Below are positions 1 through 5,558 of a stretch of DNA of 5,558 bases, one piece after another. Numbering within the stretch: position 1 is the first letter of the stretch; each line of letters opens with the position of its first letter. The translations under genes were made by a program, and so were the position numbers. The notes beneath the pieces were generated by a model, which did not search any database, was not told where the DNA came from, and saw only the letters and a list, made by a program, of their open reading frames with translations. This DNA is from an uncultured Bacteroidota bacterium (GTDB taxonomy: Bacteria; Bacteroidota; Bacteroidia; Flavobacteriales; Flavobacteriaceae). The stretch covers positions 1-5,558 of the forward strand of contig CAIXNQ010000201.1 of the NCBI GenBank assembly GCA_903920835.1, given 5' to 3'.

Positions 1-3
1 GGC

Positions 4-33
4 AAAAAAGGTCTTCATTTCTGAAAACCTTTT
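4..33 (-). terminator. Rho-independent terminator of tRNA-Asp
   Basis: Read on the minus strand, positions 33-23 and 16-6 form an 11-bp stem (AAAAGGTTTTC with GAAGACCTTTT) around a 6-nt loop at 22-17. All pairs are Watson-Crick except one G-U wobble. The stem runs directly into a T-tract at 9-4. The stem begins 11 nt after the tRNA 3' end, exactly where a terminator for that transcript belongs. On the plus strand the wobble becomes a C-A mismatch, which favours function on the minus strand. Confidence 0.8.
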
Positions 34-43
34 CCAATTTTAG

Positions 44-117
44 CGGTCTGGACGGGACTCGAACCCGCGACCCCGTGCGTGACAGGCACGTATTCTAACC
101 AACTGAACTACCAAACC
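44..117 (-). tRNA. tRNA-Asp (anticodon GTC)
   Basis: This is a complete 74-nt cloverleaf read on the minus strand. The acceptor arm GGTTTGG pairs with CCAGACC, with one U-G wobble at the fourth pair. The D arm is GTTC/GAAT-type around AGTTGGTTA. The anticodon stem CGTGC/GCACG encloses the loop CTGTCAC, giving anticodon GTC for aspartate. The T arm is GCGGG-TTCGAGT-CCCGT. The discriminator base is G, as expected for aspartyl-tRNA identity. CCA is not encoded: the bases after the discriminator are CTA, so the tail must be added by nucleotidyltransferase. The gene has its own promoter and terminator and therefore appears to be a monocistronic unit. Confidence 0.97.
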
Positions 118-135
118 TCTGCTTAATTGCGAGGG

Positions 136-165
136 CAAATATAGCACTGGTTTTTAAATAAACAA
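136..165 (-). promoter_or_regulatory. Bacteroidota-type promoter for tRNA-Asp
   Basis: Read on the minus strand, TTG at 165-163 (the -33 element) is followed after exactly 19 nt by TATATTTG at 143-136, a perfect match to the -7 consensus TAnnTTTG used by the primary sigma factor of Flavobacterium and Bacteroides. The next base is C, which often follows this box. Transcription would start near position 130, leaving a leader of about a dozen bases before the tRNA 5' end at 117. It lies in the 85-nt gap after the DUF58 gene, so the tRNA need not depend on read-through. Confidence 0.8.
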
Positions 166-202
166 GTGTTTTGATAGATTATTTTTGAATATTATTTTTA
201 TT

Positions 203-1129
203 CTATTTGAAAGATTGTTTTTCAATAAGATAAGTAGTTAATATTTTCTCGAAACCTTCTTCAACTGCCACAGGAACGTATTTAATTTTGTTTTGTGCAC
301 AGGTCAATGCTAGGTTTTTAAAATAGGATTCTACTTTTTCTTCATAAAATTTTTTGACATTTTCTGAATATATATTAATCACTTCGCCCGATTCAAGGTC
401 GATAAACTTTCGAGGCGCGTCGTCAAAATCAAAATTTAATTCGGTTTTTTTGTTGATAACATGAAATAAAACTACTTTATGTTTGTTATGTTTCAAATGT
501 TGCAACGCATTGATAAGTCCTGTTTGGTCGGTGTCCTGAAAAAGATCGGTAAACAAAACAATCATCGAGCGGCGGTGCATTTTTTCGGCAATCTGGTTCA
601 AAAACGTTACGGTGTCTGTGGCTTTGGTTTGTTTTGGGTCGCTCAAAACGGATTCTAGTTTGTTTAAAACCATTCGGTGGTGGCGGTCGCTTCCTTTTTC
701 TGGGGCGTAATATTCGTAGGTGTCGGAGTAAATACTCAACCCAACGGCGTCTCGCTGTTTCTTTAGCAAACTCATTAAAACTGCCGATGCGAGCACTGAA
801 AATCCTATTTTATTTTCATAAAAATTTTGATTTGCATTCAGTTTCGGATAGTGCATTGACGAGGAGTTGTCGATAATTAAATGGCATCTGAGGTTGGTTT
901 CTTCTTCAAATCTTTTGGTATAAAGTCGGTCGGTTTTAGCAAATAATTTCCAGTCGATGTGCTTGGTGCTTTCTCCCGAATTGTAAAGCTTATGTTCTGC
1001 AAATTCTGCTGAAAAACCATGAAAAGGACTTTTGTGCATTCCAGAAATAAAGCCTTCTACTACTTGGTTGGCAAGCAATTCAAGATGTTGAAAGCTGGAT
1101 ATTTTTTCATTTTGTGATTCTATTTTCAT
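203..1129 (-). CDS. DUF58 domain protein with vWA-like MIDAS motif
   Basis: This is a predicted cytoplasmic protein of 308 residues with no signal peptide or membrane segment. The DUF58 signature is at about residues 49-79: YNSGESTKHIDWKLFAKTDR, then the conserved KRFEEE. It leads into a von Willebrand A-like fold. The metal-site motif DxSxS is seen as DNSSS at about 87-91, and the later acidic strand end as FTDLFQD near 193-199. Family members usually sit with MoxR AAA+ ATPases and are thought to act as adaptors or chaperone partners for protein or metal-complex maturation, but no exact substrate can be assigned. The open frame extends upstream to two TTG codons (from 1135), directly followed by ATG at 1129. 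I choose the ATG, which removes two residues. There is no Shine-Dalgarno motif. The gene lies 60 nt downstream of the dGTPase gene and is probably co-transcribed with it. No moxR or bat gene is visible nearby. Confidence 0.9.
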   Translation of the reverse strand: MKIESQNEKISSFQHLELLANQVVEGFISGMHKSPFHGFSAEFAEHKLYNSGESTKHIDWKLFAKTDRLYTKRFEEETNLRCHLIIDNSSSMHYPKLNANQNFYENKIGFSVLASAVLMSLLKKQRDAVGLSIYSDTYEYYAPEKGSDRHHRMVLNKLESVLSDPKQTKATDTVTFLNQIAEKMHRRSMIVLFTDLFQDTDQTGLINALQHLKHNKHKVVLFHVINKKTELNFDFDDAPRKFIDLESGEVINIYSENVKKFYEEKVESYFKNLALTCAQNKIKYVPVAVEEGFEKILTTYLIEKQSFK

Positions 1130-1189
1130 CAACAAAGGTTGTCTTTAATTCGGTTTTATATATTTTAAAATGTCAATTTATTCTAAAAA

Positions 1190-2536
1190 TCAATTGCTGT
1201 TTGATGCGATTATTTGATTGTAAAGAACGGCTTTTCCGTCGGTCAATAATGATATAAAATGACAAATGTGCATCAGTCTATCATATAAATTTTCTTTCTC
1301 TATTCGATGGATTTCGGGCAGTAATTGGAGCAGCAATTGGTCGTAATTTGTAGCTTGTTCGTTGTTTTTGTTATTATAAGCGGTAATGAATTTGTCTAAT
1401 AAATTATTGATAATTTGATAGCCAGAAATCTCTTTTTCAACAACTTCTCGGCTTTGATAAATGTTTTTGACGCTTAGTTTTATAATGTCATCCATTTGAG
1501 CTTTGTATTTGCTTTTGTCAATTAAAGCACATTTGAATGTTCCTTCAAGAATCGATTCTTCGTTTTCAACAAAAATGCGAACAACATCATTAATCAAATT
1601 TCCTATAGCGAGCGCACGAAGATAGCTAATTCGGTCTTCTTTTGTGGTGAGCGAATTATATTTAGAAGTGTCAATGGTGTCTTTAACCAATTTTATCAAA
1701 TATTCTAAAGCATAATCTTCTGAAACTAAACCGAGGTTAATTCCGTCTTCAAAATCAATAATAGTATAGCAAATATCATCAGCAGCCTCGACCAGAAACG
1801 CTAACGGATGTCTTTCATATCCAATATCGTCTTGATTTTTATTGCTAATAAGTCCTAGTTCATCAGCAACTTCTTGAAAAAAAAGTTTGTCTGATTGGAA
1901 GAAGCCGTATTTTTTATCGGCAATATTTGCAGTTGGTTTTTTGGGTAAACTCTCTTTTGGATATTTCATAAATGCGCCCAAAACGGCATAAGTCAACCTC
2001 GAACTGCCCTCGATTCCGGGTCGTGATCTCGTTAAAACTGAAAATCCGTTGGCGTTTCCTTCAAAATCTATCAAATCCTGCCATTCTTTTGCGGTCAATT
2101 GTTCTTTGAATTGTTTCCCTTTTCCGATAGAAAAATATTCTCCGATGGCTTTTTCGCCCGAATGCCCAAATGGCGGATTTCCGATGTCGTGTGCTAAAGC
2201 TGCAGCGGCTACAATCGCACCAAAATCATTTGCTTGAAATCCGTGAATTGATGACAGATGCGGATGTTTCTCGATTATTTTTTTTCCGACCAACCGACCG
2301 ATTGACCGACCTACAACCGATACTTCAAGACTGTGCGTTAATCGGGTGTGAACAAAATCGGTTTTAGAAAGTGGAATCACTTGTGTTTTGTCTTGCAAAC
2401 TTCGGAACGCCGATGAAAAAAAGATTCTGTCAAAATCGACTTCAAAACCAAGCCGGGTGTCGTCTTGTTCAATTCGCAAGCGTTTCCCTTTGTCGCCTTG
2501 ACGTTTTAAAGATAAAAGTTGTTCCCAGTTCATCAT
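1190..2536 (-). CDS. dgt: Deoxyguanosinetriphosphate triphosphohydrolase (HD-domain dGTPase)
   Basis: This 448-residue cytoplasmic enzyme is predicted to hydrolyse dGTP, and possibly other dNTPs, to the deoxynucleoside and tripolyphosphate, trimming the dNTP pool. The HD metal site is intact. His68 lies in RLTHSLEVS and His116-Asp117 in AHDIGNPPFGHSGE, which also carries the conserved catalytic-type His125 and Glu128. The later aspartate is in EAADDICY (253-254). Other family signatures are FEGNANGFSVLTR at 158-170 and the LTYAVLGAFMKYP block at 181-193. The length is somewhat below the 505 residues of the E. coli enzyme and normal for this branch. Two tandem ATG codons (2536 and 2533) are equally possible starts. 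There is no Shine-Dalgarno motif. The gene starts 27 nt after the stop of the small upstream gene, which suggests one transcript. Some HD dGTPases deplete dNTPs as phage defence, but nothing here favours that over a housekeeping role. Confidence 0.94.
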   Translation of the reverse strand: MMNWEQLLSLKRQGDKGKRLRIEQDDTRLGFEVDFDRIFFSSAFRSLQDKTQVIPLSKTDFVHTRLTHSLEVSVVGRSIGRLVGKKIIEKHPHLSSIHGFQANDFGAIVAAAALAHDIGNPPFGHSGEKAIGEYFSIGKGKQFKEQLTAKEWQDLIDFEGNANGFSVLTRSRPGIEGSSRLTYAVLGAFMKYPKESLPKKPTANIADKKYGFFQSDKLFFQEVADELGLISNKNQDDIGYERHPLAFLVEAADDICYTIIDFEDGINLGLVSEDYALEYLIKLVKDTIDTSKYNSLTTKEDRISYLRALAIGNLINDVVRIFVENEESILEGTFKCALIDKSKYKAQMDDIIKLSVKNIYQSREVVEKEISGYQIINNLLDKFITAYNNKNNEQATNYDQLLLQLLPEIHRIEKENLYDRLMHICHFISLLTDGKAVLYNQIIASNSN

Positions 2537-2563
2537 ATTTCTAGTTATTTTGAGCTTTTGTTT

Positions 2564-2788
2564 TTATTCTTTTTTTTCATTTGCCAAAAAGAAATTGCGT
2601 GATTTCTTCGGATAACGATTAAAACTCTTGTCGCTTGGATTTGTAATTACGGATTTGATATTGATTTTATCGCCCAATTTAAAACTTGATTCCGTGTATT
2701 GATAATCTAATAGAAATTCGCCACAGAAATAATTTCCCTCGGCATCTTTTTCGATAATTCCTGTATATACTCCTTTTTCTTTTGACAT
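2564..2788 (-). CDS. Small conserved-looking hypothetical protein upstream of dgt
   Basis: I do not recognise this 74-residue protein. It is soluble, with no signal peptide, membrane segment or cysteine pair. Alternating hydrophobic and polar stretches (GVYTGIIEK, NYFCGEFLLDYQY, KINIKSVITNP) suggest a small all-beta fold, followed by a basic C-terminal tail with RYPKKSRNFF and an acidic/lysine end. The central LGDKINIKSVI looks like a barrel strand pair, but that is only an impression. The open frame runs up to a TTG at 2836. The ATG at 2788 is preferred because it is the first ATG, and it follows an A/T-rich leader (AAATAAATCAAAC) typical of this phylum. The stop is 27 nt before dgt and on the same strand, so the two genes are likely co-transcribed and may be functionally linked. 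A 176-nt gap separates it from the deacetylase gene upstream, so this gene probably opens the transcription unit. It could be a spurious frame, but gene spacing and amino-acid composition argue that it is real. Confidence 0.72.
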   Translation of the reverse strand: MSKEKGVYTGIIEKDAEGNYFCGEFLLDYQYTESSFKLGDKINIKSVITNPSDKSFNRYPKKSRNFFLANEKKE

Positions 2789-2893
2789 GTTTGATTTATT
2801 TGAGAACAATGTTGTTTTGAATGAATGTTCTTCCAATACTATGCAAATTAACAGCTTTTAAATTAAATGCCCTATAATTTTAGTTTTGTTTTA

Positions 2894-2930
2894 ATTCTAT
2901 TAACGCCATTTTTAAATAAAATGGTAGAAT
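2894..2930 (-). other. Bulged stem-loop in the deacetylase/small-gene gap
   Basis: CCATTTT at 2906-2912 pairs perfectly with AAAATGG at 2918-2924 around a 5-nt loop. An outer pair, ATTCTA at 2894-2899 with TAGAAT at 2925-2930, stacks on the right side directly and on the left across a 6-nt bulge at 2900-2905. It lies 35 nt after the deacetylase stop codon and could end that transcript. Neither strand has a clean T-tract immediately after the stem, so it is not a standard intrinsic terminator. A regulatory or mRNA-end-stabilising structure is equally possible. Confidence 0.4.
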
Positions 2931-2964
2931 AACAAAAAATGAATTATTTTTTTAGGATTGAATT

Positions 2965-3612
2965 TTAAAACCCTTCCATTTTTTCGCAATTGTATCCGTT
3001 TTCACTTAAAAAAGCTAATGTTCTGGGCAGTGCATATTCCAATCGTGGGAATGCTTTGACACTGTCGTGAAAAACAATAATGCTGCCCGAAGTTACGTTT
3101 TTTATCACGTTATTCAAACATTCTTCGGGTGTTACTGTAGTGTCGAAATCGGCACTCAATACGTCCCACATGATTATTTTGTATCCTTTTTGTCGGAGTA
3201 ATTTGCCTTGATTTTTCTTGATTTTTCCATAAGGTGGTCTAAACAACATTGAATTGTTTTCAGGCAATTGCTCTTGACAGTTCAAGATGTCTTTCAAGTA
3301 TTTTTCGTTCGCTGTTTCCCAACCTTTGATATGGTTTTGTGTATGGTTGCCTATGGCGTGTCCGGCATCTTGAACGGATTGAAAAATAGTTGGATTTTTC
3401 TGAATGTTTGCGCCAATACAGAAAAAAGTAGCTTTGGCGTTATATTGGTCTAATTGTTCCAGTACCCAAGGCGTAACTTTTTCTGTTGGTCCATCGTCAA
3501 AGGTTAAGTAAACTGTTTTTTTATTGGTAGCGATTGACCAAATATAGTTTGAGAACAACCATTTGATAAGTCTGTTGGTTTTTATCCAGTAAAATCTCTT
3601 TTGAGTTTTCAT
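2965..3612 (-). CDS. Polysaccharide deacetylase family protein (NodB homology domain)
   Basis: This is a 215-residue metal-dependent carbohydrate esterase 4-type enzyme that would remove N- or O-acetyl groups from a glycan such as peptidoglycan or an exopolysaccharide. The actual substrate is unknown. The NodB motifs appear in order: TFDDGP at 37-42 (Asp39 as base, Asp40 as metal ligand), NHTQNH at 89-94 (His90 and His94 as metal ligands), RPPYG at 125-129, WDVLSADFD at 149-157 (a variant of motif 4, lacking the usual Asp-Trp pair), and VFHDS at 180-184 (His182). The domain fills almost the whole protein. The N-terminus (residues 1-30) is basic and has only a short hydrophobic patch, LIKWLFSNYIW, so a cleavable signal peptide is doubtful and localisation is open. 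The ATG at 3612 is the natural start. It lies only about 22 nt after the terminator T-tract of the upstream gene, leaving very little room for a separate promoter. Confidence 0.92.
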   Translation of the reverse strand: MKTQKRFYWIKTNRLIKWLFSNYIWSIATNKKTVYLTFDDGPTEKVTPWVLEQLDQYNAKATFFCIGANIQKNPTIFQSVQDAGHAIGNHTQNHIKGWETANEKYLKDILNCQEQLPENNSMLFRPPYGKIKKNQGKLLRQKGYKIIMWDVLSADFDTTVTPEECLNNVIKNVTSGSIIVFHDSVKAFPRLEYALPRTLAFLSENGYNCEKMEGF

Positions 3613-3634
3613 TACTTCGATTTAGGATTTATAC

Positions 3635-3668
3635 AAAAAAAGTAGCAACGATGAAGCTGCTACTTTTT
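3635..3668 (-). terminator. Rho-independent terminator after the DUF2723 gene
   Basis: Read on the minus strand, 3668-3658 (AAAAAGTAGCA) and 3647-3637 (TGCTACTTTTT) form a perfect 11-bp stem around a 10-nt loop. A run of seven T residues occupies 3641-3635, overlapping the end of the stem. It lies 26 nt after the stop codon of the DUF2723 gene. The A- and T-rich stem ends also give a five-T run on the plus strand (3664-3668), so the structure could work in both directions, although no plus-strand gene is seen here. Confidence 0.85.
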
Positions 3669-3694
3669 GATTTTTTAATACTATTTACTGCTGT

Positions 3695-5558
3695 TTATTC
3701 TGCATCACGATGAAAATAGTCAAACGTTTTGTTGAGCGTGTTGAAAGTGCCTTTACATTTGTTGTAATATTCCATGTCATTCGATTCTTTCATCACTAAC
3801 AATAAACTTCTGTATCGTTCGATATCGGTAATGATTTCGCTGCCTAATGATCTTTGTTCTGCGGCACGCATGGTGCTGTAATATTTTAGATTTTCTACAT
3901 ATTTCTTAATGAGTTGGTCGAGCACTTTTCGAGCTTTGGCTGGTTCATTAACTTCATAATAGCCTTTGGCAAGCGGTTCAACAGCGGTGTAATATCCAAA
4001 ATTATCAATAGGCATTTTTGCTAAACACAAATCAATTATTTTCTTGGCTTTGTCTTTTTTGCCTTCGGTTAATAATTGCTCAACAAGTCGCACCATATTG
4101 GTTCTGTATGAGATACTGTTTTTTCTGGTTTCAGGATCGTGATAAATTTTAGGACTATCGCTATTGCCCCAATCCCATTTCATAATAATGTCATACATTT
4201 TATCTGAATCTATCTGACCCATATCAAGCGGACTAGCATCTTTAGGGATTGGCGTTTTTAGCGGAACTAATTTAAACACCATTCCGTCGAGCTGCAAATA
4301 TTCTTTCATCCAGAGATAATCGTCATCGCCAAAACTTCCGCCGCTAAAATAGATAGGACGTTTCCAATTATTGTTGGCAATAATGTCAAGCATCATCAAG
4401 CGGTTTTTATAAATTCCGTGGTCTTTAATGTCGATGTCAATGTAAGGAACGATTGAATCATTGAACTTTGGATTGACCACTTTATTCTTAATTATAGCTT
4501 CTTTATCTATCGGAATTCTAATTTTATCTGTTGGATAGAAATGATATTTTTGACCGTTGGGCATTTCAACCATCGTTCTTGGGTCGTCAAAAGCAATAAA
4601 CTCTAAGAATTTTTTAATATCCAGTCGCTCTTCGGTTGTTTTACGTTCAATAACAAAATCGAGCTTGTCTCCCACATATTGATTGTGTGTAAAATTAATC
4701 GGCAAAGGTTCTGACTGATATGCCTTCATTTTCATTTGGTCGATATACCAATCAGTCATGAATAAACTGGTGTTTACAATTTTGACATCGGTTCTGTAAT
4801 TTTCAATTTCTTGCGCATACCAAAGCGGGAAGGTATCATTATCGCCAATTGTAAACAGGATTGCGTTGGGCTCGCAAGAGTCTAAATAGGCTTTTGCCAT
4901 TGCTACGGCAGTATATTTGTTAGATCTATCGTGATCATCCCAGTTTTGAGACGCCATTATTACAGGGCAAGCAAGTAAAGAAACACCAATAACTATTGGC
5001 ACAGCGATTTTTGGTTGCAAATAATCTTTGATTGTTTCATAAATGGCAAATACACCAAAACCAATCCAAATTGCAAAAACATATAACGATCCAACCAAAG
5101 CATAATCTCGTTCACGGGGTTCAAATGGTCTTTCGTTTAGGTAAATTTTCAAGGCAATTCCTGTAAAAAGAAACAACGAAAGCAATACATAAAAACTTGA
5201 CAAATCTTTTTTGGCATGGTATAACAACCCTAAAAGTCCCAAAATTAAAGGAATTCCAAAATAGAGATTTCTTCCTTTGTTTTTTAAAGCATCTGTAGGT
5301 AAGTTTTTTTGTGAACCCAAATGAAATTCGTCTAAAAACGGAATACCACTAAGCCAGTTGCCGTCTAAAACATCTCCTTTTCCTTGGATATCATTTTGTC
5401 TTCCTACAAAATTCCACAGAAAATACCTCAGATACATGTGCCCTAGCTGGTAATTAAAAAAATAGGATAGGTTATCCAAAAATGTTGGTTTGTTTATTGT
5501 TTCTGATTTTCCTGTTTCGGGATCGGTAATCGAAATCGGTTCGCCTTTAATATTTCCC
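3695..5558 (-). CDS. DUF2723 membrane protein, GT117/TMEM260-like (5' end outside window)
   Basis: This is the C-terminal 620 residues of a multi-membrane protein. The frame stays open to the window edge, so the true start lies beyond it. The TTG at 5479 is an internal leucine codon, preceded by in-frame family-like sequence (PTFLDNLSYFF). Family signatures include RYFLWNFVGRQNDIQG at about 44-59 of the visible part and RPFEPRERDYALVGS at 143-157. Four hydrophobic segments lie at about 97-114, 120-139, 152-173 and 184-201. They are followed by a large soluble domain, probably periplasmic, with GDNDTFPLWYAQE at 238-250. The end, from about 486, is helical and TPR-like (KDKAKKIIDLCLAK, PAKARKVLDQLIKKY). 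DUF2723 proteins belong with the TMEM260 O-mannosyltransferases (GT117), so a role in glycosylating exported proteins is inferred. The N-terminal catalytic loops cannot be inspected here. Members in this phylum usually have about 1000 residues or more, so roughly 60 percent is visible. A strong terminator follows the gene. Confidence 0.93.
   Translation of the reverse strand, partial: GNIKGEPISITDPETGKSETINKPTFLDNLSYFFNYQLGHMYLRYFLWNFVGRQNDIQGKGDVLDGNWLSGIPFLDEFHLGSQKNLPTDALKNKGRNLYFGIPLILGLLGLLYHAKKDLSSFYVLLSLFLFTGIALKIYLNERPFEPRERDYALVGSLYVFAIWIGFGVFAIYETIKDYLQPKIAVPIVIGVSLLACPVIMASQNWDDHDRSNKYTAVAMAKAYLDSCEPNAILFTIGDNDTFPLWYAQEIENYRTDVKIVNTSLFMTDWYIDQMKMKAYQSEPLPINFTHNQYVGDKLDFVIERKTTEERLDIKKFLEFIAFDDPRTMVEMPNGQKYHFYPTDKIRIPIDKEAIIKNKVVNPKFNDSIVPYIDIDIKDHGIYKNRLMMLDIIANNNWKRPIYFSGGSFGDDDYLWMKEYLQLDGMVFKLVPLKTPIPKDASPLDMGQIDSDKMYDIIMKWDWGNSDSPKIYHDPETRKNSISYRTNMVRLVEQLLTEGKKDKAKKIIDLCLAKMPIDNFGYYTAVEPLAKGYYEVNEPAKARKVLDQLIKKYVENLKYYSTMRAAEQRSLGSEIITDIERYRSLLLVMKESNDMEYYNKCKGTFNTLNKTFDYFHRDAE

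Noticed and set aside
1..117. tRNA-Asp as an integration site for a mobile element
   Set aside because: Only 43 bases lie beyond the tRNA 3' end, they contain its terminator, and no integrase or repeated tRNA end is seen in the window.
634..876. Plus-strand open frame of 80 codons
   Set aside because: It lies wholly inside the DUF58 gene on the opposite strand, has a low-complexity Arg/Gly/Phe-rich product and no promoter or leader. It is a shadow frame.
1130..1189. Terminator or promoter between dgt and the DUF58 gene
   Set aside because: The 60-nt gap is AT-rich but has no convincing stem with a T-tract and no TAnnTTTG box, so it is treated as an intra-operon spacer.
2049..2367. Two overlapping plus-strand frames (62 and 65 codons)
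   Set aside because: Both are antisense to the conserved HD region of the dGTPase gene, and their composition reflects the complement of that coding sequence. Neither has a recognisable domain.
2805..2816. Near-palindrome AACAA-TG-TTGTT in front of the small gene
   Set aside because: Five-base arms in AT-rich DNA are common by chance, and no regulator gene or second copy of the site is present.
2843..2851. Possible -7 box (TTAATTTGC on the minus strand) for the small gene and dgt
   Set aside because: It differs from TAnnTTTG at the second base and has no TTG at the expected 19-nt distance upstream. In such an AT-rich gap a match of this quality is expected by chance, although the true promoter is probably nearby.
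3268..3453. Plus-strand frame of 61 codons with a hydrophobic product
   Set aside because: It is antisense to the catalytic core of the deacetylase, and its hydrophobicity follows from the complementary codons. No leader or promoter is seen.
5477..5479. TTG as the start of the DUF2723 gene
   Set aside because: The frame stays open for 26 more codons to the window edge, and that upstream sequence (ending NKPTFLDNLSYFF) fits the family. The TTG is an internal leucine codon and the gene is truncated by the window.

Overview
The window looks like ordinary core chromosome from a member of the Bacteroidota, most likely Flavobacteriaceae and probably Flavobacterium or a close relative. The evidence is the AT-rich sequence, A/T-rich translation leaders without Shine-Dalgarno motifs, a textbook Bacteroidota promoter (TTG, 19 nt, TATATTTG) in front of the tRNA, a tRNA gene without an encoded CCA, and the protein families present (DUF2723, DUF58, a short NodB-type deacetylase, an HD-domain dGTPase). 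Every supported gene lies on the minus strand, so the window reads biologically from its right end to its left end.

From right to left the layout is as follows. (1) 5558-3695 is the C-terminal part of a large DUF2723 membrane protein (GT117/TMEM260-like, probable protein O-glycosylation). Its 5' end lies outside the window, and a strong stem-loop terminator follows it at 3668-3635. (2) 3612-2965 is a polysaccharide deacetylase (NodB fold) with nearly all catalytic motifs intact. (3) A 176-nt AT-rich gap contains a bulged stem-loop at 2930-2894. (4) 2788-2564 is a small unrecognised protein, followed after only 27 nt by (5) an HD-domain dGTPase (2536-1190), then after 60 nt by (6) a DUF58 protein with a vWA-like MIDAS motif (1129-203). 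Genes 4-6 are probably one transcription unit, because no terminator or promoter is visible between them. (7) tRNA-Asp(GTC) at 117-44 has its own promoter (165-136) and its own terminator (33-4).

Functionally the genes are a mixed housekeeping set: envelope glycosylation and polysaccharide modification on the right, nucleotide-pool control and a DUF58 protein in the middle, and a tRNA on the left. I see no mobile element, CRISPR array, integrase or toxin-antitoxin pair, and I do not see a clear novel system. The points most worth a second look are the small gene coupled to the dGTPase, the DUF58 gene without a visible MoxR/Bat neighbourhood, and the compressed regulatory region at 3613-3694. 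Two start sites need care. The longest open frames of the DUF58 gene and the small gene begin at TTG codons, and ATG codons further in are the better starts. The DUF2723 frame has no start in the window at all.
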